Shown in pieces: positions 11,299 to 22,079 of a DNA stretch of 64,000 nt; position 1 is the first letter of the stretch, and the number at the start of each line of letters is the position of its first letter. The position numbers and the translations under genes are program-made. The notes below the pieces were generated by a model. The model was given only the letters and a program-made list of their open reading frames with translations. It was not told the origin of the DNA and did not search any database. Source of the DNA: Lytechinus variegatus. Taxonomy: Eukaryota > Echinodermata > Echinoidea > Temnopleuroida > Toxopneustidae. The stretch is from positions 3,990,001 to 4,054,000 of the forward strand of contig NC_054758.1 in the NCBI RefSeq assembly GCF_018143015.1, written 5' to 3'.

Positions 11299-12738
11299 TC
11301 AATGACGTTGCAAGGTCTTCTTAAGTACGATTTTGAAAGGCTGAATAGTGAAGTAGTACACAACGATATTGATTCCACCGTTAAACGTTACCATCACGCT
11401 GAGGAATAAATGGACATTGTCGGGAATGCCGTTGCCCGTCGAAGCGATGTAGATGTTTAGGAAAGTTACAGGGAGAAAAGAGATGAAGAAACAGAATGTG
11501 ATGATGAGGGGGGTTCGCAGAATTCGTAGGTTTTCTCGCAAGGTAGACAGCCCGGCAGGTTTCTTTGGAGGATGCCTCCGTCCGTTCGGAAGGTCATCAG
11601 TTGGCGGCAATACTGATTGTTGCTGACCTTTACACCGAGATGGGCCTGGAGTAGGAGATTTGTTATCATTTAGGTGAGGGTGCTCTGCAGTGGGTGGGGT
11701 ACGGATTTGATTACTAGGTATATCGAGTATCGCGGTTTTATCCTCATTCTTACAACATTGTCCATTGAAGATGATTGCAATGTGAGTTTTGGGAGAGTCA
11801 TCGCTATTGACCTCGCGTTTGAACTCCTTTCCTCTTATATTCGAGGTCCCCTCGATTATCGCTCCTTTGGAGACCATTGCTCCGTGAGGTATCTCAATGT
11901 CCCCAACAATCATTTCTCCTGGGATGTTGCTAGCCTTCTTTACATCTCGTGCGGCTGCGACCATCTCCTCAGCGGGTTGTGTGCTTTCACGGTTTCGACT
12001 TGTCTCCAAGCTCAGGTCCGGTCTTTGCAGTGGCCTAATCCGTTTCAGCTGACTTAAAGAAATCTTTACGATATGAAAGTACATGCCCAGAAGAACTACG
12101 AATACCATCCAAGGCATTCCAAATATGACGTAGGAGAACGGCAAAATTATGGGATCTTGAAAGTCAATGACGCACGTCAGTCCTGGAATAATCTTTATGA
12201 TCTGAACGGAATCGTCGTTTATGAACACGAAAAGAAGTAGGAGGGAGGTGTGCGAGACAGAGAGGAATAAAGATAGGCCGATAGTGAGATTGCGAGTGGC
12301 GAGCCTGGAGTAGAGCATTGGCCGAACTATGAAGGCATATCGGTCAATGTTTGAGAGCGCAATCAGCCAGATGCTGACACCTACTAACGCAGTTGGCACA
12401 AAACCAACGACTCTACAGAATGTCAACCTTCTGTATGATGTCCATCCAGCGTACGAACTTATGGTTTCAGAGAGAATTCCGAGGGCGGTCGTCGTTGCAA
12501 GTATGCTGTCTGCAATAGCTTGGCTAATCAGGCATACCTTGCTTGAATCGTGCATGGAATCATGCGGTATCTTCGGCACGACTCTCACGATCAGCAAGTT
12601 CCCAATCAACGCTGCGATGTTGTAAGCTGTCGCTAGAAGGCTTAGGATGAGTTGGTAGATTTCACTTGGCGGATAGCTGATCATGTTTGACGCATCATCT
12701 GTCATGTTGACAGATCCGAAAGGAATTGATTCATTCAT
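11299..12738 (-). CDS. Rhodopsin-type (class A) G protein-coupled receptor, intact copy
   Basis: A single-exon 479-residue frame on the minus strand, starting MNESIPFG. Visible class A features are: TM1 with GN (46-47); TM2 with the AIAD aspartate D77; Cys108 before TM3; DRY at 132-134; the ECL2 Cys189; TM5 at about 199-222; TM6 at about 409-432, reading SFLP where most receptors have CWxP; and TM7 with NIVVY at 457-461, where NPxxY lost its proline. Asn2 and Asn11 are N-glycosylation sequons. The third intracellular loop is very long (about 223-408), polar and proline-rich. It should sit in the plasma membrane and signal through G proteins; the ligand is unknown. Intronless, fast-evolving receptors of this kind are known to be expanded in sea urchins. 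A near-identical broken copy lies at 19300-20738. Confidence 0.92.
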   Translation of the reverse strand: MNESIPFGSVNMTDDASNMISYPPSEIYQLILSLLATAYNIAALIGNLLIVRVVPKIPHDSMHDSSKVCLISQAIADSILATTTALGILSETISSYAGWTSYRRLTFCRVVGFVPTALVGVSIWLIALSNIDRYAFIVRPMLYSRLATRNLTIGLSLFLSVSHTSLLLLFVFINDDSVQIIKIIPGLTCVIDFQDPIILPFSYVIFGMPWMVFVVLLGMYFHIVKISLSQLKRIRPLQRPDLSLETSRNRESTQPAEEMVAAARDVKKASNIPGEMIVGDIEIPHGAMVSKGAIIEGTSNIRGKEFKREVNSDDSPKTHIAIIFNGQCCKNEDKTAILDIPSNQIRTPPTAEHPHLNDNKSPTPGPSRCKGQQQSVLPPTDDLPNGRRHPPKKPAGLSTLRENLRILRTPLIITFCFFISFLPVTFLNIYIASTGNGIPDNVHLFLSVMVTFNGGINIVVYYFTIQPFKIVLKKTLQRH

Positions 12739-13756
12739 TGCGACTATATTATAGGAACAAAATTAAATGAGAATTTATACCTTTATGAAGAATCGATGTT
12801 CAACGGCAATGGAACTTCAAAAACACTTATTCTGCAGGACTCGAAGTCATTGGAAGCGTAGAGGTTGTAAAAAATGCTTGTTAGATAAAGTTTGGTGATT
12901 AATTGACGTTCGTGGAGCCTATTATTACGTTTGCCAGCTAATATGCGGCGTCGAAACATCTCATGTCATTTGGCAAATCTTCGGAATATATTCAAACTTA
13001 TTTATTTACAGCTCAATGAAAGTTTAAGTGCCTTCCTAATGTAAGCGTTACTCGTCTTCGAGATGCCCTTTTTCACATTTTTAAAAAACCTTTGTAGCTT
13101 TCACGTTTGTTTTAATCAACCTTTGAAAAGATGTTCGGACTCTCAGAGCTAAGAGAACTCCGAGAAAGAAATATAACGCAGGAGGGGAAAAGAATTAATT
13201 GATTTCCCCAGTCCGTTTATCCAACTGACATGTGCTGTATACTGACTCCTTATTGTATGATAACTTGCCGCATCTTACTTCATCTTAAAGATGAGAGATG
13301 AATGGACATGTCTTAGCGGACCTTGTGAATATTCATATCCGTAAGAGCGCATGCGCAGGAGGAGTTGATGAACGGGAGATTTGAACATGAGAGTCTGCTC
13401 ACTCCTTTTACTATACAAAAAAACCCATCCCCATGTTTTAAGACATTTATAAGCTAGCTGTCTTCAGACCCGCCCCTTTGTCCGTGTTAAGTAATTTGCA
13501 AACGAGACGATTTGAAAGTATATGTGCAAAATCAAATAAAGCATGTACTAGTTATACAATGGAATATTTGATAAAATATCTTCAATTAATTTTCATTTAT
13601 ATGTATTTAAGCACGAGCCATACCTCAGCCAGCAGACTGTTCTTCCACAGGGCCGTGCAGATAACAATATATTCAAACATTCATCATAATGGCAAAAAAT
13701 AATGTAAAACATATAAGACAAGAGAGATATATAAACTTAAAACCTACAAACTGTGT
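12739..13756. other. 5' flank of the intact GPCR gene
   Basis: The region upstream of the minus-strand start codon is collinear with 20739-21777 in unit B, with small differences. No exon seen. A promoter is expected here, but I find no clear TATA element. Confidence 0.5.
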
Positions 13757-14032
13757 GGAGCGTTGTGGCCTAGTGGATTTCTTCGGACTTTGAAACAGAG
13801 GGTTGTGGGTTCGAATCCAAGCCCTGAGGTAAATTCTAAGAAATTCATCCATATTGTGCTGCACTCGACCCAGGTGAGGTGAATGGGTACCCGGCAGGAT
13901 TTATTCCTTGAATGCTTTAGCGCCCATATGGCCGCTCAGGTAATAATAATATACCAAGTATATTTCAGCGCCTTGAACACATAATCAATGTGAATTTGGC
14001 GCTTTAGAATTACTTAATATTATTATCATTAA
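13757..14032 (+). mobile_element. tRNA-derived SINE, unit A copy
   Basis: The head GAGCGTTGTGGCCTAGTGG contains the A box and GGGTTCGAATCC the B box. The body GCTGCACTCGACCCAGGTG follows, then a tail with GGCGCTTTAGAA and an ATT-rich end. The same insertion sits at 21778 in unit B, so it predates the duplication. Confidence 0.85.
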
Positions 14033-16213
14033 ACTAAAAGTAACGTGGAGGGCAATGATAATAACAATAATATTGGTAGTAGAAATTCTAGGTGTGATGA
14101 TTCGTCAACGTAAGAATATAAAAGGAATCTCCATAGAAAATGATGAATTAAAATTAAGCCAATATGCACACGATACTGTGATTTTCTCCATCCCACAGGG
14201 GCGTAGATAGCGGGGGGGATGGGGGGATGCATCCCCCCAGAATATTAGGTGGGGGGGATGGTGTGTACAATCATCCCCCCCAGGTTTCTGTGGGGGAAGA
14301 AGCAAAACTATACAGTAATAAAGCAATGAATGCTAGTTAAAATCAATCAATAATAATAGCAGTAATAATCATAACGTACAGCAATGACAAACATGATCAA
14401 AATTGGACTTTTATTCAGAGTCAATCATCTTATATGCATTTACAACTTGCAAGTTTTAAGTAATAACAACTGTCTTGCGTCGTCATATACATTTAAGGAT
14501 CGTTGTTCAGAGTTTCACCAAGTACATTTCCTTATAATAATTATGTATTTGCAAAGGAGATAAGTTCAAAATATTTCATTACAGATTTAAGAAAGTGTCA
14601 CTTAATCACTCCCTTTCAGAGCAATTGCTTTCATAACACATTAACACTGTTCAAACGAATAAATAAGAAATTACCTATACACATACACTGACCCTTTCCC
14701 TGCTGGCCATGTCCTCAACCCCTACTTTGCAAAGGAAAGGTGAAAATTTTCAGTCTCTAAGGAGCGAATTAGTAAATGAATGATTTTGGAATGAAAGTGC
14801 AAATTTTGGATGGCCTCAGTGATATCCGAGGTTTTTTTCACTCAATATTCACTCTTTCATATATTCACTCCTTAAAGAGTGAACTATTTCACTAATTTTT
14901 TTTCAGAGTACTTTGCGCTTTTCAAAGAAGGTAGAATCATCCAATATATAGACATGCCTTAATTCACGAAGGCAGATTGAATCAATCCATGGATAAGATT
15001 AATTTATGGTCTAAGATCACAGAACAAGCCTAACTCGACCCTCAGCGTGTTCATTGTCGGACCTTTGACAAAAAACATAATCATCTCGCGCATTTACGCG
15101 ATAAAATTATCTATACAGCTTACTTCCGACAACCCGGTGAGGTTTATTTCATTTCCATACTCAATTCAATCAAGCCTTTGTAATCATGGTAATTTTAAAC
15201 AGAGTGTGCTTATCATTTTAGTGTCCGCATATCTGCACGTGGATAAGAAATATAATGTTGAGCTTTTTTTATTTTACCCCTATTACTATAATTGTAATTG
15301 ATATTTTTTTAGTTATTTGGCTGTTTATTTGTTTATTCCTTTAGTTGTTGATTCATTCGTTTGATCATTAACAATATCGCTACTTTTAAAAGAGTATACT
15401 ACTATACTAGTAAAATAAGTAATACTAGTTATTCTAGATCATGTTTAGCAGGACTGTCATGACCAAGATGATAACTAGACATCCGACAATTAACATTTCT
15501 CTTATGATCATCTTTACTCATTGTCATTAATCAAACAAAAGATTACTGCCATGAAAAATGTGCAAGGAAGTTTGTTTATTACTGGATGCCCTGTTTATTG
15601 CTGAAAGCAAAGTGATTAAAAGACACACGAGATAATCCATGAGGCAGATCGTGTTATTTTGTTATCTTTAACTCGTCTGCTTTGGCCCATGATATTTTGT
15701 TTTTATCGAGTACGTTATCTCCTTCATTCTTTATATTTATATATTAATTATATATATATATATATATGACCCAGCTAGGGATCATCCCCCCTGGTCTAAG
15801 GACCTGTCTACGCCACTGCCATTCCACCAGGTTGTTGCATATCCCTGATCCCACCGAATCCAACTTGCAGATGTGTTTAAAAGTTTTGAATGATTTCAGG
15901 ACTGAAAGTTAATATTGATAAATGTAACGTCGTTAGACTTGGTAATTTTGAAGGTTTTCTTTGTCGAGATACTCCTTTCTCGTGGCCAAGTGATTTCATT
16001 TTGTATCTTGGTATAAAAATTCCACTGAACGATTTCCATAATTATCATGAGCTCAATTACATACAGAAACTAAAAGAAGTAAAATCGACACTTCGCATTT
16101 GGAATCTTATAGAACCCTTACCCTATACGGTAAAATGGTGATTATAAAAACGCTTTTAATCCCGAAATCTATATACATGTATATATTTTGTATAATACCG
16201 AATACACCACACC
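14033..16213 (+). mobile_element. L1-like LINE fragment, unit A copy, interrupted
   Basis: Bases 14033-14195 and 15827-16213 match the reverse transcriptase part of the LINE at 22080-24040 in unit B (frames GISIENDELKL and FSWPSDFILYLGIKIP). It is interrupted by the hAT element at 14196-15818 and cut off by the duplication junction near 16216. A stretch between the TSD and the CCGAATCCAACTTGCAGATG word is rearranged relative to B. Confidence 0.8.
14196..15818 (+). mobile_element. Non-autonomous hAT element, private to unit A
   Basis: The ends CAGGGGCGTAGATAG and (reverse complement) CAGTGGCGTAGACAG are inverted. The flanks ccatccca (14188-14195) and ccattcca (15819-15826) are an 8-bp duplication with one change. 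It is 1623 bp, with G/C runs next to both ends and AT-rich interior, and no transposase frame. It is absent from the matching site in unit B, so it inserted after the duplication. Confidence 0.88.
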
Positions 16214-16737
16214 CCTTTTTTGTTGAATGTTTAGAATGTCAAATTGAGCCAGGTTAAGCATTTAAATTAGATTCAAAGAGGAATAAATTTACACACTCAT
16301 CCAGGTATGTTATCAGTTATTTTGATAATAGAAACAAATTATAATTTCTTGTATGATAATTGTTGGGGAGAGATGATTTTACAGCCCCATCCTCTACACC
16401 AAAAATGAGGGGATTCTTACCCCTTCCCACGAGATTTTTGCCAGAGGTTTTAATATGTTTACCATTTTCACAGTATACATGGTCGTGCGCAGCGGGGTTG
16501 GGGGCAGTTGCTCCGTCCCCCCCCCAAAAAAAAAAAAAACAAATATTGAAAACTCGCGTTTTTTCTCATAACGTTCATAAAATTTCCAAAAGTATGCATG
16601 AAATTCTTCAATTTTACGCTACACAAAGCAGAAGCGCCCACATGATAAGCTCGGCCGCTTTGCTCCCTCACTTTCATTTTTATTACAACAATGTGTACGC
16701 ATCTTGTTTCCCCAGCAAAATATTTCTGCGCACGGCC

Positions 16738-18270
16738 TGTATAACCATGATAACCTACAATATCGTTGTAATATTCACCGTATAAGTCACGATAATTTAC
16801 AATATGTTTACAATCATCACTGTATTACCATGATAATTTACAATATCTTTATAATAATCACTGTATTACCATGATAATTTACAATATGTTTACATTTTTC
16901 ACTGTATTACCATGATAATTTACAATATCTTTATAATAATCACTGTATTACCATGATAATTTACAATATCTTTATAATAATCACTGTATTACCATGATAA
17001 TTTACAATATGTTTACATTCTTCACTGTATTACCATGATAACTTACAATATGTTTACAATCATCACTGTATTACCATGATAATTTACAATATGTTAACAA
17101 TCATCACTGTATAACCATGATAACTTACAATATGTTTACAATCTTCACTGTATAACCATGATAACTCACAATGTTTACAATCATCACTGTATAACCATGA
17201 TAACTTACAATATGCTTACATTCTTCACTGTTTAATCATGATAGTTTACAATATGTTTAAAATCCTCACTGTATAATCATGATAATTTACAATATGTTTA
17301 CAATCTTCTATATTCATGATGATTTACAATATGTGAATAATCTTCATCGTATAACATGATAACTTACAATATCTTTATAATATTCACCGCATAACCCTGA
17401 TAACTTAAAATATGTTTACAATCTTCACTGTATAACCATGATAATTTACAATACGTGAATAATCTTCATCGTATAAGCATGATAACTTACAATTTGTGTA
17501 CAATCATCAACGTATAACCATGATAACTTACATATGTTTACATTCTTCACTGTATAACATGATGATTTACAATATGTGAATAATCTTCATCGTATAAGCA
17601 TGATAACTTACAATGTGTACAATATTCACTATATTTCTATGATAACTTACAATATGTTTAGGCCCTACATTCTTCACTGTATAATCATGATAATTTACAA
17701 TATGTTTACATTCTTCATCGTATAACCATGATAACTTACAATATGTTTACAATTTTCACTGTATAATCATGATAACTTACAATATATTAATAATCTTCAT
17801 CGTATAATCATGATAACTTACAATATCTTTATAATATTCACCGCATAACCCTGATAACTTAAAATATGTTTACAATCTTCACTGTATAACCATGATAATT
17901 TACAATACGTGAATAATCTTCATCGTATAAGCATGATAACTTACAATTTGTGTACAATCATCAACGTATAACCATGATAACTTACATATGTTTACATTCT
18001 TCACTGTATAACATGATGATTTACAATATGTGAATAATCTTCATCGTATAAGCATGATAACTTACAATGTGTACAATATTCACTATATTTCTATGATAAC
18101 TTACAATATGTTTAGGCCCTACATTCTTCACTGTATAATCATGATAATTTACAATATGTTAACAATCTTCATCGTATAAGCATGATAACTTACAATATGC
18201 GTACAATATTCTCACTGTATTACCATGATAACCTACATTGTTACATTATTCACTGTATGACCATGACTTA
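16738..18270. repeat. 41-bp minisatellite array, unit B
   Basis: Roughly 37 copies of the same 41-bp unit as at 8080-10290. A block of about 350 bp near 17350-17700 reappears at about 17805-18155 with the same variants, including the odd insert GTTTAGGCCCTACATTC (17656 and 18110). This gives a higher-order period of 454 bp, or 11 units. Confidence 0.93.
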
Positions 18271-19299
18271 CAATATAGTTCCTACCTTGTACATTATCAA
18301 CGGGAAATATCTTTTCTGTATAATTTAAAATGCCGCATAATGTCAAGAGAACACACAAACAAACACCTCTCCACACACAAACAGCCACACACACACACAC
18401 ATAATGTATTCATAACTACTGCTGATTACAAATCATTTTCTACAGGAAGTATCTCACAAACAATGAATAAAGATTTAGAAACGGCTACGCGCACTTGATA
18501 ATCGCACAATCTTATTGATCAATATACGCAGTAGCCCACATCTTCTTAGCACGATCCGACTAGTGTGGTCACGCATTTTTATACGGTACGCAACTAGAAA
18601 TTCTAGTGCGATTCTCAGTCTAAATTAATTTTACGTGAAACACCCTCCTAGGTCTCTGGCAAGGATAACATAGACTAGACCCTCTATCATTTGCCAACCA
18701 CTGACCAGGGGCGACATAACACATACTAGTACCCGTACCTTAGGTTACCTGGGACTAATTACAACTGGCAGGCAAAGGATATTAATTCGAGCCAACCCAT
18801 TCTCAATTTTTATATTTGATATTACTGATTGACAAAAGTGAATGAGTATGATTGTCCATCTAACACTGATTCTATTTTTTGGTAACTACAGAACTTCTCG
18901 TTCCAAAATTGGGAAGATATATCACCAAGTTTGGAACTAAATTTGACTAGCGGAAGAATTAGTGCCATTTTACTGTCTCAGGTGCGGAATTTGATCTTGT
19001 CAAACGTACTCTTCATAAATGTCGATTTATTTTTAAAATGAGCTGGTCAAGGTACACTTTTTTGGTCAGATATGGAATGTCAGATATATTTCAAATCCAC
19101 TGGTAGTAATCATTCGACCCCCGAATTTCATCCTTATTTTTAATGATTTTTTTAAGTGCTAAATTAACACACGAGTCTATGGGAAATAGGCCTGTGCAAA
19201 CCTTAAATGTACCTAGACAAATATACATCTTCAATGGCAATCATGTACAAATGAAAAGTACTGTACAGTTATTTTGAAAAATTGTCTAGAACTAAATTT

Positions 19300-20738
19300 T
19301 CAATGACGTTGCAGGGTCTTCTTAAGTATGATTTTGAAAGGTTGAATAGTGAAGTAGTACACAACGATATTGATTCCACCGTTAAACGTTACCATCACGC
19401 TGAGGAATAAATGGACATTGTCGGGGATGCTGTTGCCCGTCGAAGCGATGTAGATGTTTAGGAAAGTTACAGGGAGAAAAGAGATGAAGAAACAGAATGT
19501 GATGATGAGAGGGGTTCGCAGAATTCGTAGGTTTTCTCGCAAGGTAGACAGCCCGGCAGGTTTCTTTGGAGGATGCCTCCGTCCGTTCGGAAGGTCATCA
19601 GGTGGCGGCAATACTGATTGTTGCTGACCATCACACCGAGATGGGCCTGGAGTAGGAGAGATTTGTTATCATTTAGGTGAGGGCGCTCTGCAGTGGGTGG
19701 GGTACGGATTTGATCAGAAGGTATATCGAGTATCGCGGTTTTATCCTCATTCTTACAACATTGTCCATTGAAGATGATTGCAATGTGAGTTTTGGGAGAG
19801 TCATCGCTATTGACCTCGCGTTTGAACTCCTTTCCTCTTATATTCGAGGTCCCCTCGATTATCGCTCCTTTGGAGACCATAGCTCCTTCAGGTATCTCAA
19901 TGTCCCCAACAATCATTTCTCCTGGGATGTTGCTAGCCTTCTTTACATCTCGTGCGGCTGCGACCATTTCCTCAGCGGGTTGTGTGCTTTTACGGTTTCG
20001 ACTTGTCTCCAAGCTCAGGTCCGGTCTTTGCAGTGGCCTAATCCGTTTCAGCTGACTTAAAGAAATCTTTACGATATGAAAGTACATGCCCAGAAGAGCT
20101 ACGAATACCATCCAAGGCATTCCAAATATGACGTAGGAGAACGGCAAAAATATGGGATCTTGAAAGTCAATGACGCACGTCAGTCCTGGAATGATCTTTA
20201 TGATCTGAACGGAATCGTCATTTATGAACACGAAAAGAAGTAGGAGGGAGGTGTGCGATACAGAGAGGAATAACGATAGGCTGATGGTGAGATTGCGAGT
20301 GGCGAGCCTGGAGTAGAGCATTGGCCGGACTATGAAGGCATATCGGTCAATGTTTAGGAGCGCAATCAGCCAGATACTGACACCTACTAGTGCAGTTGGC
20401 ACGAAACCAACAACTCTACAGAATGTCAATCTTCCGTAGGTCCATCCGGCGTACGAACCTATGGTTTCAGAGAGAGTTCCGATGGCGATCGTCGTTGCAA
20501 GTATGCTGTCTGCAATTGCTTGGCTAATCAGGCATGCCTTGCTTGAATCGTGCATGGAATCATGCGGTATCTTCGGCACGACTCTAATGATCAGCAAGTT
20601 TCCAATCAACGCTGCGATGTTGTAAGCTGCCGCTAGAAGGCTTAGGATGAGTTGGTAGATTTCACTTGGCGGATAGCTGATCATGTTTGACGCATCATCT
20701 GTCATGTTGACAGATCCGAAAGGAATTGATTCATTCAT
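19300..20738 (-). pseudogene. Rhodopsin-type GPCR, frameshifted tandem copy
   Basis: Near-identical to the receptor at 11299-12738, from the MNESIPFG start through TM5 and most of the long third loop. Near 19657 it has two extra bases (GGAGAGATTTG versus GGAGATTTG). The frame then leaves the receptor and stops at 19467, giving 423 residues without TM6 and TM7. The TM6-TM7 part is still open in another frame (19300-19611). GN, D77, the TM3 and ECL2 cysteines and DRY are all kept. It is probably a recent pseudogene, or a sequencing or assembly error, since the downstream frame has not decayed. Confidence 0.8.
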
Positions 20739-21777
20739 TGCGACTATATTATAGGAACAAAATTAAATGAGAATTTATACTTTTATAAAGAATTGATGTT
20801 CAACGGCAACGGAACTTCAAAAACACTTATTCTGCAGGACTCGAAGTCATTGGAAGCGTAGGGGTCGTCATAAATGCTTGTTTGATAAAGTTTAGTGATT
20901 AAGGGACGTTCGTGGAGGCTATTATCGCGTTTGCCAGCTCCTATGCGGCGTCGAAACATCCCGTGTCATTTAGCAAATCTTAGGAATATATTCAAACCTA
21001 CTTATTTACAGCTCAATGAATGTTTAAATGCCTTCCTAATGTAAGCGATGATCGTCTTCGAGATGCCTTTTCCACATTTTTTAAAATCTGTTTTTTAACC
21101 TTCTTTGTAGCTTTCCCGTTTGTTTTACTCAACCTCTGAAAAGATGTTCGGAATCACAGAGCTAAAAAAAACTCCGAGAAAGAAACGTAACGCAGTAGGG
21201 GAGAAGAATTGAATTCCCCAGTCTGTTTAAGATAAAATCCAACTGACATGACTGTGTTCTATGTATTGACTCCTGATTGTGTATAATTATGATAACCTGC
21301 CGCATCTTACTTCATCTTGATGAGAATCTAATGGGGATGGACGGACCTTATGAATATTCATTTCCGAAACAGCGCATGCGCAGGAGGAGTTGATGAATGG
21401 GAGACTTGAACACGAGAGTCTGCTCACTCCTTGTACAATACAAAAAAAACATCGCCATGTTTTAAGACGTTTATAAGGTAGCTGTCTTCAGACCCGCCCT
21501 TTGTCCGTGTTAAGTAATTTGCACACGAGACGATTTGAAAGTATATGTGCAAAACCAAATAAAGCATGTACTAGTTATACAGTGGAATATTTGATAAAAT
21601 ATCTTCATTTAATTTTCATTTAACTGTATTTAAGCACGGGCCATACCTCAACAAGCAGACTGTTCTTCCGCATGGCCGTGCAGATAACAATATATTCAAA
21701 CATTCATCATAATGGCAAAAATAATGTAAAACATATAAGACAAGAGAGATATATAAACTTAAAAACTACAAACTGTG

Positions 21778-22060
21778 TGGAGCGTTGTGGCCTAGTGGAT
21801 TAGTCTCCGGACTTTGAAACAGAGAGTCGTGGGTTCGAATCCAAGCCATGGCGTAATTTCTAAGAAATTTATCCACATTGTGCTGCACTCGATCCAGGTG
21901 AGGTGAATGGGTACTCGGTAGGATTTATTCCTTGAATGCTTTAGCGCCTATATGGCCGCTCAGGTAATAATAATATACCAAGTATATTTCAGCGCCTTGA
22001 ACACATAATCAATGTGAATTTGGCGCTTTAGAAATACTTAATATTATTATCATTAAACTA
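21778..22060 (+). mobile_element. tRNA-derived SINE, unit B copy
   Basis: Same insertion as at 13757, with A box (GTGGCCTAGTGGATTAG), B box (GGGTTCGAATCC), conserved body and ATT-rich tail. This copy keeps a more canonical head (GTCTCCGGACTTTGAAAC) than the unit A copy. Confidence 0.85.
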
Positions 22061-22079
22061 AAAGTAACGTGGAGGGCAA

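Larger units (their letters stand above)
7655..16220. repeat. Tandem segmental duplication, unit A
   Basis: From about 7670 the sequence is collinear with the second unit starting near 16228 (shared word GTCAAATTGAGCCAGGTTAAG). The order is the same in both: flank, 41-bp minisatellite, GPCR 3' flank, GPCR, 5' flank, SINE, LINE piece. The A/B junction lies within CTTTTTTGTTG near 16216-16225, a short identity also present at the unit start (about 7652) and in the LINE at the B end (22702-22711). Unit A is longer mainly through a private hAT insertion (14196-15818) and a larger minisatellite. Confidence 0.85.
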
